Shown piece after piece: positions 1-12,904 of a stretch of 64,000 bases of DNA. Position numbers and translations under genes: made by a program. This DNA comes from Zanthoxylum bungeanum. Lineage: Eukaryota; Streptophyta; Magnoliopsida; Sapindales; Rutaceae. The notes beneath the pieces were generated by a model, which saw nothing but the letters and a program-made list of their open reading frames with translations, searched no databases and was not told the DNA's origin. How positions within the stretch are numbered: the first letter of the stretch is position 1; every line of letters begins with the position of its first letter. The stretch is from assembly GCA_019454045.1 (NCBI GenBank), contig SKCR01017980.1, forward strand, positions 98,641 through 162,640. The letters run 5' to 3'.

Positions 1-130
1 TACCAGCTAACCCACATCTAGAAAAACAGTACCATCAATATTGAAACAATTGTTAAGAAAGAAAAGTAAAAAAATATTCTTTTAGAAATAAAAAAAATGT
101 GCTTTTGAAACAATTGCAAGCCTGCCTAGT

Positions 131-625
131 CAAATCCTTTTGAGTAGAATGAACACCAAATCCAGCAATTGCATACACAATTATATTCACTTAAAAATAA
201 TCATTAATCTTAATTAAGCAACCTTCATGCTTGTATATTTTTGGCCTCTTTGCAAAAGGGGAAAAAGAAAAATGGTATCTGTGAGTCCTCACTCCCACTG
301 GCAATAGACACTACTAATTAAGAAAAATTCGAGAGAAAAAGCACCTAGAACAATGTGTGTTGTTGGAGACAGAGAGGGAAAGGAATGAAATGTTTTATGC
401 TTTAGAATAAATTCTTCAGGAAAAAACAAATATATTAATTATAACAAATCATTTGAGTAGAATAAAGTAATAAACACCGTATCCAGCAATTACACACAAT
501 TATATTCACTTAATTATAATCATTAATATTAATTAAGTACCTCCGTGCTTGTATATTTTTGGCTTCTTTGCAATAGGGGAAAAAGAAAAAAAGGTACCTG
601 TGAGTCCTCACTCCCACTGGCAATA
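131..625. repeat. Imperfect ~180-bp tandem duplication covering an exon end and intron of the WDR26-like gene
   Basis: Two copies, about 131-306 and 445-625, share ordered blocks such as gtatatttttggc and gagtcctcactcccactggc. Each contains the last ~28 coding bases of exon 3 plus intron sequence. The copy joined to the full exon keeps the donor (minus strand CACAG/GTACC). The distal copy reads CACAG/ATACC, so its donor GT has become AT. Confidence 0.8.
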
Positions 626-3037
626 AATGCTTGTTCAAATCCACCAAAACAAGATCGAATAACAAATCGGGCACGCTTGTGACCTTTGTACTTTGAAACA
701 AGCTTGGGTTCACTTTCTATGCTCCAGAGATGAATTTCTTGGTTTATAAGATTAACCAGCAGGTATTTGTTATCTTTTGATAATGAAAATGAAGTGATTA
801 CTTCCTCTTCTTCAATCCACCTCTCAAAATTAGCTTCCCTGTCAAGCAAGAGAAGTGCAGTTTCTCTGCATATGCTTATTATTCTCTTTCCATCATCAGT
901 TATAGCCATGTCTGATATTCTTAGTGTCTTTTGCCCTTTCCAAGATTCCAGCTCTCTTCCATCCAAATCCCACAGGCAGATGCTCTTATCAGTCATTCCA
1001 GCAAAAATTCCTCCTCCATCTGGAAACCATCCACAGGAAATCATGGCAACACCAGTTTTCTCATAAACATGGAGACATTCTCCAGAACTAATATCCCAAC
1101 GTCTGATAACCTCCTCTTGCCCACAAGTAAGAAGTTGATGGTCATTAGGGCTCCATGAAACTGTAAACACTGGTCTCTGGTGACCACTTAGTCTATGCTT
1201 CAGTGACACCTGACCATCCTCTTTAACCTAAACAAGAGCAAATCTTAAGTTCATCAATAGAGAAAAGTTAGAAGCAATACTGAAAGATAGTTATTTGGGT
1301 ATAAATAATAGCAATGCTGATGGATACAGTGAATACATATTATGTCATGTCGACCAGGTTGATTCTGAGTTTAAACTCTTAAGTCAAAATTGCCCAATGT
1401 TTACATTTGATCTGCCCATGAAGCACAGTAGAGCTCACAAGATCTTAAGATGCTGAGTTGACTTCAATGTGTTGAATTCAAGAGGATTATTTTTTAGTAG
1501 AAGGCAGAGGAAGGGAGGATTCGAAGAGAAACTGCCATAGTTGTGATCTTCTAACATTAATTCAAGGGACATAAAATATTAAATATTAGTTGCAGTCAAG
1601 TTAGATAGACCATGATCAATCTACTCAAATGGTTTCCGAATATCTGCTCTACACTTCATATCAGTAAATCACTTGGGGCAAAATAGTGTTGATCGAATTT
1701 CACTTTTTCATTTGAAATTATAAAAATCTCAAAAAAAAGGAGCCAGAGATCATTATGGGCAAGATTTCCATGAGTTATCACTGTAAAATTGAGGCCAAAG
1801 AACCTTGAGGCAAAATAGAGTGGATCAAATTTCACTTTTTCATCAGAAAATTATAGAATGCTCAAAACAATGGAGCTAGAGATCATTAAACACCAATGGT
1901 GCTCATATGGGCAAGATTTCCATGAGTTATCGCTGTATAATTGAGGTTAAAGAACCTCGTGGTTGTAAATTGCGTGTCAATAGCCAAAAGCCAATAATAA
2001 AAAATATAATTTACCTCCCATATAATTGCTGACTGATCCTTAGACGATGAAGCCAAATATTTCCCATCATGTGAAAATTGTAAGAACCAGACTTCATCAG
2101 TGTGTGCTTCCAGTATCTGTTACAGAGATTTTCACGCCAGCCTTTACAAATAATGGATGCAACAAATTCATAACAGCAAGTGTGCACGGCGTGCAAGACA
2201 TCAAAAGTAAACAACAATCAGCCAAGTACCCATTCTAACCTGCAAAGTTTGTGAAGGAATTTTGTTTCTCCCACATTGGTGATCAGAGTACAAAGACAGA
2301 TCACAATCCGATGTATTGTGGAACAAGCAAGAATCTCGTTGTACATCGAGAGCCTTTTCAACAAGATGTTCCAACCTTTTTTCAGGAATAATTACTGAAG
2401 CAGGGAGTAACTTTTGCAGTTTTGCTAGAAACTTTGACCTTGACTTTGCACCCTCACTATCTCGACCAGAGAGTCCAAGTGTTACAGATTTTAAAGGAGA
2501 AACAATGCAGGCTGCAAGCTCATGGATTCGGCTTGTATTTATTTGAAGAGGCACAACCTCATTCCTCAAAGTATTTAAGGCAGCGGTGACTTTATCCATC
2601 CTTAGAAGCTCAAGAAACTTCTGTTCCAATATCAAGAAAGATGCTGATTTCACAGCTGTTTCATCTGATAGACCAATCATATGCAATGTAGCTATGCTTT
2701 CATCCCACTTGCCATCCATCACTTGCTGCATGAACACATTAACCACCGATGAATGCAATGGTATTCCCGATTCTTCCTCAAGAAGGGCCCCGCTCTTATC
2801 ATAACCAAGTGAATACAATGCCCTGGTTATGATTTTGATGAACTCTGATTGCTTTATGACACCTTTTGAACCAATTGTTTCTTCATCCCCTTGGGAGGTT
2901 AGTGGCCTAGCCATCACGTCTCCCAAAGAGCAAACTAAAGATTCTGTAACAGAAGAGTCTTCTGTTAAGTTCTTTGATTCTGCTACAGGTCCTTTCGCAC
3001 GTTTCAGGGGTGGTTCACTATCTTCTATACCTCCCAT
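598..3037 (-). CDS. WDR26-like LisH/CTLH/WD40 protein (partial, 3' end off window)
   Basis: Three coding exons are visible: 2240-3037, 2015-2116 and 598-1227, all phase 0 with GT-AG borders, giving 510 residues. The final WD40 exon lies beyond position 1. The start at 3037 gives MGGIEDSEPPLKRAKG, matching the N-terminus of plant WDR26. A LisH motif sits near residues 66-98 (RALYSLGYDKSGALLEEES) and a CTLH region follows to about 160. WD40 blades begin near 265, with HTDEVWFLQFSHDGKYLASS, EEVIRRWDISSGEC, DKSICLWDLDG and NQEIHLWSIES. In the family these proteins are scaffold subunits of CTLH/GID-type E3 ligases in nucleus and cytosol; that role is inferred from the family. The last visible exon ends at SGSEDSQ, inside a blade. 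A partial duplication of this exon end lies downstream (131-306). Confidence 0.93.
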
Positions 3038-4120
3038 GAAATGTCCAAGTCAACCCATATATTCTCCTTGAGAAATAAAAACAGGTTTGAGGAACAGCAG
3101 GGCACAAAAGAAAAAGAAAGAAACACATGGTTACCCAATCCTTATGAACTGAAAGAGTCAACTGAAAGACTAGGGCTATTCACTTGGCACATTGCAGCCT
3201 AACACTACAACAAAGAATTTGCAACAGGCAATTACATTGCAAAAATCTTTAGCTAACCAATGCCATCTGGTATGTGATACACTGATATGAGAGTGTTTGA
3301 TCATTTCTCCTATAAGACTGAAGCCGAAAAGGTTTGGAATTTGATCAAACTAAGCAATACTGATTATCATAGTAAACACCAATCTCACCCCAAAACAAAA
3401 ATGTCCCTCTAAATAAAATTTCTTGAAACCATATGCATGATGAAGTGATATTCTATGCAGTCTCAATGATTAAACATTAATCAATTATCAAAGTTAAACA
3501 CCAACAATTGGTACCAAAGAAAGGCAAAAAAAAAAAAAAACTAAAGTAAAATTCATATTAAAAGGGCAAGCAGCAAGATCCAATCACATCACCATGATAA
3601 AAGAAATATTCAACCCAAGACTGAATTTTAATTACATAATTACATGATAAAGAACTCAAGAACAAGAAACATCAAACATATACCATCAACTATAGCAAAA
3701 CGCAAAACAAAAGAACAACCCATCATCAACAGAATCATCAAGAACCCATTAACAAAATCAAGAAACTAACGCGTGAAAATTGATTAATGAAAGAAACCTG
3801 ATTGAAAAGAGAAAATACCCAGGAAGCGAGAATGCGTACAGTAGAGAGAAAGAAGCACGTAAAAGGCAACAACAGAGCAAAGAAAGCCAAGTGTTAATGT
3901 AATGTAATTGTGTAGACGAGTGACCACAATTAATAATAATAAATACAACAAATTAAAAATAAATACAAGAGGGTAAAATATTATATGTGATGCTTTTAGG
4001 CAGTCGATGATAGAGACTTGAGAAGAATTAAGCAATCAAATCTTGTATTGGATAGAGATAAAAAGAAAATGAAAAAGAAAATTTCTTCCGCTGACAGCTC
4101 CCCCATTTGTCCCCTTAAAG
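3038..4120 (-). other. Probable 5' UTR and 5'-UTR intron of the WDR26-like gene
   Basis: No long ORF of its own. On the minus strand an acceptor (ttctcaag/GAG at 3067/3066) precedes the ATG and a donor (AATCAG/GTTTC at 3798/3797) lies upstream. This suggests a UTR intron of about 3067-3797 and a 5' exon in roughly 3798-4120. The 3.1-3.8 kb stretch is A-rich with a 14-16 base A run near 3530. Inferred from splice consensus only. Confidence 0.45.
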
Positions 4121-4128
4121 CTCTCTCT

Positions 4129-5032
4129 TAGGGGTGATCATCGGTTCCGGTTCTACCCGGAACCGGTTGGAATCGGACCGATTTTCCGAGTTTGGAACCG
4201 GAACCGGTTGTAATCGGGTAGGTTACGGTTCCAAATATGAAGGAACCAATTTTATTCGGGTAGGTTCCGGTTCTAAAATAGTCGGAACCGGACTATGAAA
4301 CCGATTTATATGAACATAAATTTTAAACATTTGGCGTTCATTATTTAATTGTACAAATTTTAAAGAGTCACGGTTCATATAGCAATATTTTAGTGCTTCT
4401 ATCAAGTATATATAGTATGTATGTGTGTTTTGTGTTAAAGAGAGACGCTTAAAATTAGAAAATGAGCACATTACAAACAAAAAGCTGCTATAATTTAAAA
4501 CTACCACAACGAGGGAAAAATTATCAATCAATAAATAAAATTTTCATTTACTCCATTTTGTTTTGCCACAATTTTGTTTTAACAAAAAAAAACATCTTCT
4601 TAATCTAATTCGAAATATTCCAGCACAACAGAATTCGACTCTAAAATTATATGTATTTATTTTTTATCTTTTCATTTTCCTTCCATTTTCCCAGCAACAT
4701 AAGTATATATATAATATCAATAATCAAATATTTTAAAAGAAAATAGTGGGCTATTATATAACCTTTCGTTCTTGAGCTTATGCACTCCGATTTGGTCCAT
4801 GTTTTTTCCTATGTACTCGTATCAGAATGTAGTTTTCATTAAAATATTTTAAAATATGGTAATTCGGAACTGGACTGGAACTAGACCGGAACCAGATGGA
4901 ACAGAATAATAGGATACCCTGTTTAATTGGGTAGGTTCCGTTCCACTTAGTGCGGAACCAAATTTTTTCCGGGTAGGTTCCGGTTCTATGCGGAACCGGA
5001 ACCAGAACCGAAACCGGTTTTGCTCACCCATA
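4129..5032. mobile_element. Non-autonomous hAT-like element, 904 bp
   Basis: The ends are TAGGGGTGATCA and, inverted, TATGGGTGAGCA. Both are followed by dense subterminal GGTTCCGG/CCGGAACC words (4141-4310 and 4860-5020). It is flanked by an exact 8-bp direct repeat CTCTCTCT at 4121-4128 and 5033-5040, the target-site length of hAT elements. There is no transposase. ORFs on the minus strand here are translations of the CCGGAACC repeats. The TSD is low complexity, which weakens it slightly. Confidence 0.82.
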
Positions 5033-5040
5033 CTCTCTCT

Positions 5041-5883
5041 TCTTTTAAATAAATTATTTTTTTATTTAATTATTTTATTTCCTAATTTTACTTTTTAATT
5101 TAATTATTATTTTTATCTCATTTACTTTATCTTTATCTTTATATTTGTTCTATTTTAGTTACTTAATAAACCTTATATATTTTTTTTATTTTGTGTTTCT
5201 TTATTTATTTAATTTCCTTTTAATTCTTTATTAATTTATTTAACATTACTTATGTATAATAGAAAATGTTCTATTTTATGTTAGAAATAATTTTTCATTT
5301 GTGACTAAAACGATTATATGTATAGCTTGCGAAACAAACATTTTTAGCCATGTTTATAGAAAAGTATATGTAATAATACACAAAAAGAAATACATGAAAA
5401 TATACAAGAACATAAATTTTAATTTATGTTGTCTCCAAAGTCTTCATCTCGACGCACTTAATGATATACTTATTACTCCGTACTACAATATGATAAATAA
5501 TACAGAAAAAAAATAAATATAATAAATAAATATATAAAGAATATTAAATAAATAAAGTCAAAAAAAGATATTAAAAAATAATTAAATGAATGGATTTAAT
5601 TAATTAATAAGATAAAAATAAATAAATAAATAAATAATAATTATATATATATATATATATGATTTTGTAAATGAAGAGGTAATATTGTAATTTTGTATGA
5701 GGGGTGGGCTGAGAGAAGGGGGAAGAGCAGCTCTCAAAAAAATAAAGATAGGCATTGTAACAGGTTCATTGTGAGTGTATGCCACAGGATCAAAGGGTTC
5801 ATGTGGGCTCCAAAAGCCTTTGTGTAAAATCTGGGTCGTTAAATTATTATTCAACGGTTAAGATTTTCAAATTAAAAAAATGA
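5041..5883. other. AT-rich non-coding spacer
   Basis: Runs of T/A-rich low-complexity DNA, including an (AT)n tract near 5642-5662. No coding exon, TIR pair or RNA gene was recognised. Confidence 0.6.
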
Positions 5884-6301
5884 ATATAAAGTATGGGTGT
5901 TCGCGGTGCGGTTTGGGGCGGTTTTTTTATTTTTTTGTTCAAATCGCGCGGGTTGCGGTTTAGAAAATTAGAAACCAAATTTCCAAATATCCTACATAAA
6001 ACCGCGGCGGTTCGGTTCGGCGGTTTAACGGTTTGAGAGGTGTGGATTGACGGTTTAATTTTTATAAATTATTAGCTATTTATTTAAAACATTTGTGAAA
6101 ATAATTAATCATTTGTCAAGTGTAAACAATATTAAATATTGTATTATTGTTCATCATCAGCAATTCTCGAAGCAATATATAAACATACACATTAAACATT
6201 AAACAATCAGACTGAACGTTTCTGTCTTTGTTTTTCTATTGTAATGGCTCACATGATAATGCCACGTAATTGACTTCAAATGAGAGAATTAGTATAAAGC
6301 C

Positions 6302-6400
6302 TTATATGAATTTATCATCAGAATCGACATCCTCATTCACATCGTCATAAAGCAAGTTAGGCTCAATCATACACGTGAAACTTGATCCCGACAATTCTAC
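6302..6400 (-). pseudogene. hAT transposase C-terminal fragment
   Basis: The minus strand reads an open tail beginning VELSGSSFTCMIEPNLLYDD, then an acidic stretch (DVNEDVDSDDKFI) and a stop. This matches the acidic C-terminus following the dimerisation domain in plant hAT transposases. A T-rich tract and an AG just upstream (6401-6440) look like a splice acceptor, so this would be a last exon. The catalytic part and BED zinc finger were not found. It lies ~400 bp from the left TIR, as expected of a transposase gene read towards it. Confidence 0.6.
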
Positions 6401-6440
6401 AAAAGTAACATTACAAAAAAAAAAAAAAAAAAAAAAAAAA

Positions 6441-8640
6441 CAATTTATTAGAAATCACATTTGCTCATTTTAATCCACCATTTAGTCACCAAATTAAAGA
6501 ACGTGATAAATACTAAATTGAAAGTCCAAAACGTCCTTAACTTTTACAACTCAATAGTCACTACATGTCCCAAATCCTTATATATATAAATATATTCAAC
6601 TAATCTCTCAACCCTTACCTTCTACTAAATTTATATTCAGCTACTCAATTACTAATTTATTATCCTATTGTAACCAATCATAATCAAGTAATTTTCCGCA
6701 AAAAATTTACACACACTGTTGGCTGATGCACATAATTTTTATCAAACACTTGGCATAATTTTTGACAACTCTGTTTCGTTCTCAAAATGAGATTACATAT
6801 GGCCCATTTCCAGTTCCACAACAAGGACTCCTTGCAAGATTTCAGAAACGACATAAAGTCTCTTCTTGAATAATTTTTTGTCTCATAACCCTACTGTTTC
6901 AATTTTGATAATTAAATCATTGGATTAATACAAGACATCATGTAATTTTAAAAACTCATGCCCAAGTGATCTGATATTCTGATTGGACACTAAAGAATGG
7001 TCGGTTATCATATTTTATATCCTGAGTCTTGACAAATATTCATACTTCATGAAATTGGAATATTTGATGTTTGCATCCTGCAGAGTGTTATTTTGAATTG
7101 AGCTTTTGCATAAAAATATATATATATATATACATGATTATTGGTTTAGATGTTCAACCATGTGGGATTATATGTTTTAATAGATTTTCTGTTGGTATGC
7201 TTATGATATTCCTTAAATTTAGATGGTCAGCTCTTTTGCTGTAGTTTTATAAGCACATTCATGAAGTAACAACTTTCATGTGATAACAGTCATGCTGATG
7301 TTTTAGAGTTGATTTTTTTTTAAAAATATTTGGTGTATATGCTGCATGACTTACTTTGTTTTGTCAACGTCTCTACAATATTTGAATATGCATGTTTGAG
7401 TATATAATTTTGATAAAATCATTTATGCTAAATATGAGATGAGACATTAAGATTGATGAAATTGTTGAACTTCTAGAATAGACAATGGTGAAATGGTTGT
7501 TATTGTATATAGATGATTATTTTGAATTGTCCACAATTTCAAGAAGCTGCAGGAAAATGTTTAAATACATTTATAATTTAATTGATGACTACTAACTGTT
7601 TATTGAATTTTTTCAATGCTTGCTAGAATATGAGTGGATATATAGATTATTGATGTTGATAGTCTGATATCATATTCTGAAATTTTTATACTTATCCTGT
7701 GAGTTTTATTTGAGAAATTATTTGGAATATATTGTCTATAATGAATTGGACATGTGTTTATCGATTTGAATGATTTTGGATTAAAATATGTTGTTATTGA
7801 AATCATGATTTTTATGGTTTCTTGGAAGCCGAACAGTCCCTGTATGTGGCTTATTTATATGGTTTAAATTTGTAGAAAATTCAATGACTTTCATCGATTC
7901 TCGTTCTAGAAATAATTGAACACTTTTAACTTTGTTGTTACTTGTTAGTTCAAAATGGTGTCTGGATCTTTCATGTGTCAATGATTTAATCAGTTTAGAT
8001 CTTTTTGTGCTTGATCTCAATTGAGACTTGAAGGTTGTTCCCATTTTGTTGTATATATAATAGCTGAGCCAACTGTTGAAGCAGCAAAGATATTGCCACC
8101 TAAGGCAGAGAAGAAGAAGAGTAAAGCTTGCTAATTATTTTTCTAACTCTTTTGCTGACAAGTATGATTGTTCTCATTGTCTGTTTTTCTTCCTATATTG
8201 CGATTGCTTATTGACTGTACACTGGAGAGAGACAACATTTCAACGGATACTCTTCTTGTTCAACATGATGTCAGTGAGAAGCATGGAGGTTGGCATTGCT
8301 AAGTATAGCAATGATTCCTGACATTGTTTTTCCTGGAGGCTTATATGCATATATTCTCACTGGCCTCACATACAAGAGCTGTGAATCATATGCAAATGTT
8401 GTCATAATTGCTAAGCAGAAGGTAATGAAGATGAATCAATTACTGAAACTAATAAAACAACGATGATGAAATATGTGGGAATCAAATACTCAACGGTATG
8501 TTTGATGCATTATTTAATATTTATCATGATGAATTTACTGCAAAAGAATAATAGAAAGTTAAAGCTGTCCTAAATACATGCATATATGGTCTTTGTTTCA
8601 ATATGAATGATTATGACCTTAGGAATAACAAGAATCATAA
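6441..8640. other. Interior of the hAT-derived element, nothing recognised
   Basis: AT-rich sequence with short ORFs only. It starts just after a 25-base A run (6415-6440). No domain, TIR or tRNA-like structure was recognised. The lost transposase exons would have occupied part of it. Confidence 0.4.
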
Positions 8641-8689
8641 CCACTGAAAAATAAAACAATCTGGATGGACACTAACCTCCCTCAAGAAA

Positions 8690-10801
8690 TGATGATAGTT
8701 AGTTCCAATGCTACAACTGTAGCAAACTAGGGCACATTGCCCGGAACTACCGGTTAAAGAGTTCTGCTCCAAAAGCAAACTTTACCGAAGACCAACTTGT
8801 TACTACGATCTTTGAGATCAACATGTTTGGTGGATTTGAGGGATGGTGGGTAGGCATTGTAATTTTCCATCATGTCTATTATGATTATGCTTTGTTCTAG
8901 GTTTATGTACAAGCTGTGAATAAGATAATGTGATGACTAATTTCTCAAAATTCTAAGCTGCTAAAAGCAGGTGATGTGGAATTTAAATTTTATTTTATGA
9001 AATATGGAAGGTTTGAGAACCTAAAACTTTAAGTATAAGATTTGTAGAAATATATAAATTTTATGATTTATATGAAATATTGCTTCTATGAAAAATATTT
9101 CTTTGATATTAAGAAATAGTGGGGGCTCGACCTCCAATGATAAATTGGAAATAGTGGGGGTTCTACCTATAATGTTTTACTCATGGTTTTAAAGTGATTG
9201 AAGGAGAAAATACATGCATTATAAAGGTTGAAAACAACATGTGAAATGTTTATATTTTGATATGCTTATTTTATATGCATGTTGTTAATTGTGTTGAATT
9301 CTATGTTGTCTTCTAAATCTGTAATTGAAACAACTTAGAAGAAACTAGTGTAATTCTTGGAATAAAAAATTTACTTGGTCAGAAAATGGAATTTAATAAT
9401 AAATTTGCATGTACTCCTTATAACTCTAGTGTAAAGTTGTTCAAGAACATTGCTGTCAATGTTAGATAATTTGAGTATGCGAACAACATTGGTAACTGAT
9501 GTTATGTTTTGGTAACACTAGACTTGACATTGCATATGTTATAGGATTATATGTAGATTTATTAGTAGACTTGGTATGAGCATTGACATGCTATTGAGAA
9601 GGTTATAAGGTACCTGAAAAGGACCATGAACCTAGAGTTATTTTTTTAGAGGTTTTCCGCTATCCTTGAAGGATATTGCGATGTTAATTGGAACATCTTT
9701 TCGGATGATTCCAAGGCTACCAAGGGATATATTTACTTGAGTATGAGATGATACCACTGGCATCAGTTAGTGAAGAAGCAGCTTGATTAAGCAGCTTGAC
9801 TATGAAGCTTGCTATGAGATACCCCTTTATGGGAAAGACTGATACCAGTTGTCTTGATCAATTGTAATAGTACCGGACTATTACAAATATTCAGAACTGT
9901 TATTATAACAGTAAGAGATTGTAGATACACAGTACAGATAGAGAGTACCTCTCTTCTGGTGCTGTAAGAATGGATCATGTATGGACTGATGATAACTTAG
10001 CTGATCCTTTGATAAAAGGACTAACAAGAGAGAAGGTATACAATACCTAGAAAAGAATGAGACTATAGCCATTAGACAGTCACTTATGATGGTAACCCAA
10101 TCTTATAGACTGGAGATCCCAAGAAATAGGTTCAATGGGTAATAACAAGTCATGAAGTGATGATGAATCATGTTATTATTTTAATTGTAAGTTCCATTCT
10201 AATAGCATGATATCCTGAAGCGATAGAAGGATGAGTTATTTAACTCTTAATGTGTTCTATACTCTATGTAGAGTGGAGTACCTATCTACATGAGTACTCT
10301 TGATAGACACACCTATGTGAATGTAGAAGTGTGGCCGCTTCTTATGAAATTTTAGGCAAAAATTTCTAGAGCATTCACTATACTGGGATATACGAGCACG
10401 GCCGTAATGCTCGGGCTTTTGACTACACCCTGAAAGGTTTGTGTGTGTGACGTTGTCAGAGATAGAGTTCAAAACTACGAGTTACTCTAGTATAATCTGA
10501 ATCGTCAACACTATGTAAAAGTTCAAGTCGAAAGACACTTTTATTTATGCACGACCTTATATATATTGCTCGATGAAAATATTTTTATTAAAATTCAAGT
10601 GGGGGATTGTTGTAAATATGAATTTTTATAAAAATTGGTTTTAATGTTTTGAGGAGTTACAAAAATTTATTTTGGAGAAGTAAGAAAATCAAAATTATTA
10701 TGATTATTTAAGTTACAAAATTCCATCATTAAGTTGATGTTAATGTGTTTTAATTTAATTAAATTATCTTAACTCCACTCTTAATAATATATGTTACAAC
10801 A
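8690..10801 (+). mobile_element. Degenerate Copia retrotransposon 3' part (gag zinc knuckle to 3' LTR)
   Basis: A gag zinc knuckle is at ~8710-8755 (CYNCSKLGHIARN, last Cys lost). A protease neighbourhood follows near 8820, with GWWV retained but the expected D-S/T-G-A active site replaced by GIVI. Reverse-transcriptase tail words (VILGIK-like, ~9350) and RNase H end words (TDDNLADPLIKGL, ~9985-10020) come next. A purine tract aagtgggggat precedes the 3' LTR at 10608. Stops and frame changes are frequent, and the integrase and core RT are missing. No matching 5' LTR was found upstream, so the element is truncated. Its orientation is opposite to the host hAT gene. Confidence 0.75.
10608..10801 (+). 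repeat. Short Copia 3' LTR (194 bp)
   Basis: It starts TGTTGTAA and ends TTACAACA, a perfect inverted terminal pair, directly after the polypurine tract gtgggggat. The length is short for Copia but possible. No partner LTR was seen in the window. Confidence 0.7.
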
Positions 10802-11890
10802 CTTTGTCTTCTTAAAAAAAAACACTCATGCTCTCAGCCAAATAAAAAAGAGATTCCACAGGATTCGGAACTGGTCTCTCACGAATCAGATTTCTTTTGA
10901 AACTCTTTTGTCTAGCCGCTGCTGCAACAAAATTCAAGGTTCACCTTTCACTTACAGGAAACCATGAACTCCACTTTAGCCCGCTTGTACTTCAGGTTGG
11001 TGGCCCTTTAGAAACTCCCAGTATCAGAAACAACTATAAGTATCTTCTGTTAACCTCTAACAGAAGAAAATTTACTACAACTGCCATCCCCATATCTCAA
11101 ATGACAAGATATGGCCTGATGATCATGCATGCAAGTGATCAATATGTGCGCATATGGCCGTGATTGAGTGGAGCCATTTGATGCCATGAAATAAGAGTCA
11201 ATTTAATGCATGATACTGGAAGTAACAAAGACACATGGTGTTTTAATATTGCATTTGGACGTGGCTGACTCTGATGACACACATGATCAAAAGCAAGGCA
11301 AAGATGATCAATGTGTGTTCATATGTAGGTGGCACATGTTGCTGCGTGACTGAAAGAGATTGATCTTATGTCTTGGAAATAATGAAAAAAACCCGAGAGA
11401 AAAATAGAAGAGAAACCGTGAGCAAATCTTTTATTTTCAAAAACCAAAAACCTCACTATTGTTTTTTTTGCGATTTCCGAGCTATTGTTTTTTATCGTGG
11501 GTGTGAGTATACCAATCGATTTTGTGCAAAATCGATTGAGACAATGTTAATCTGGGCTTGTTTTATCCTGGAGGCGTCGGGGCCGATTACTGCTAGCACA
11601 AAATCCGAGCAGAGCCGCAGAACGTCTTAAAGAGAGCGAACCGATCCGCGACTCAACCCAGATTCACTTTTTGCATCATTGGTGAACGGTAAAATTATTT
11701 TAATTTGTGCTTATTGTTCCAACAGAGACCGAGGATGAAAAATGTCATGGTGTCAGTGTCAAGTTTTTTAACACCATTTTTTGTTAAATTTTAATTTTAA
11801 AATTTTTAATAAAAATGAAAAATATGGTACTGAGTACAGAGGAGAGACTGAGAGAGCAAAAAATGACATACCTAACAGGCTAACACTGCT
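10802..11890. other. Non-coding right part of the hAT-derived element
   Basis: Two short plus ORFs (10897-11163 and 11373-11630) show no recognisable domain and no codon pattern supporting coding. Probably residual element DNA. Confidence 0.4.
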
Positions 11891-11935
11891 TACTGCTTAC
11901 AGAGGAGAGACCGAGAGAGCAAAAATTGAAGCCTT
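11838..11935. repeat. Short direct repeat
   Basis: The block acagaggagagactgagaga recurs about 62 bp later with one change (…gagaccgagaga). The pair lies inside the right part of the hAT-derived element, perhaps in the leader of its lost gene. Confidence 0.5.
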
Positions 11936-12473
11936 GAAGGTTGATAATTGATATCATGTACTTACTGGACCTGGTTTAAAAACTACAAAGGAGAGGAGAG
12001 ATTCAGATTGCAGAGAAAAGAAGAGGGGAAGTCGGCGCATGAGATGAAAAAAAGGGGAATGGAGAGAAAACCTAAATTTCGTTGGTATATATACTACCGG
12101 GTCCGCTGGTCGGGTTGAACCCGAAATTTATGTATCAAAACCATAACCCGAACCGTAAATTACGGTTTAGGCCATTTTGACCCGACATTCACAAATATAC
12201 TCTTATAAACCGCGGTTTTTGTTGCGGTTCGGGTCGGGTCAGGTCGGTTCGCGGTTTGACCCGACCTTATGTTCACCCATAATAGAAAGATAAATTTTTA
12301 TTTCTCTCCAAATTTGAACTGTTGGTTCAAAATCCAACGGCCCAAATTTAACTGGAGCCACCAGGTTCGTATGCTACCAATGTGTTGTTACTTGTGGGTT
12401 AAATTATACATGTACCTCGTTATCTTTCTTTTCTTTTTTGCTCGAAGCTCTAAAGAAAATACAAGAATGTATA

Positions 12474-12620
12474 GGGAAATTAGCCAAACTAGCCAACAAA
12501 ACAATGCATTTTTCTCAATTAGATATAACTAGGTTTTTTATCCATTCTAGTCAACATTCATATAAAGTGTACTAAAATACCCTCAAAATAACTTTTCACC
12601 TTCAAACAAAAAAACACCCA
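12474..12620 (+). repeat. Left TIR of the Mutator-like element
   Basis: Pairs with 28356-28501 in inverted orientation. The match fades after the cttttcaccttcaaa block and an A-rich cacccac word. Confidence 0.8.
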
Positions 12621-12904
12621 CGTTCTCATTTCACTTCACATTTGAGATTTCACTTTTCACTCTCTTGTGAAACCGAACAAAAATAAGTGAAAGAAGACAA
12701 ATCTTGACTTTTCTTTTTCAGATTCAAATAAAAACAAGTAAGTTTTCTTGAATTTTTTTAATTTTGTACATGAAATGTATGTGTTTTTTTAATGTATTGG
12801 TTCAATTTTATGCTTCCATCTTATTTTTTGTTTTGCTGTTATTTTATCATGTGCATACTATATGTTTGATAAAATATCCATTACGTGAAGTTGGTTCGTA
12901 GAAC

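Larger units (their letters stand above)
5892..12281 (-). mobile_element. hAT-derived element, ~6.4 kb, carrying a transposase tail and an inserted Copia remnant
   Basis: The left end is TATGGGTGTTCGCGG and the inverted right end is TATGGGTGAACATAAGG. Both are followed by subterminal GCGGTTTG/AACCGC words (5895-6060, 12170-12260). The flanks atataaag (5884-5891) and atagaaag (12282-12289) match at 7 of 8 positions, as expected of an old 8-bp TSD. A hAT transposase C-terminus remains at 6302-6400. A Copia fragment lies inside at about 8.69-10.80 kb. No other transposase domain was recognised, so this is a decayed copy of a once larger element. Confidence 0.72.

Noticed and set aside
4223..5031. 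Minus ORFs rich in EPEPTR-type residues
   Set aside because: Translation of the CCGGAACC subterminal repeats of a hAT-like element.
10897..11630. Two 85-88-codon plus ORFs
   Set aside because: No recognisable domain, splice partners or promoter; inside the decayed hAT element.
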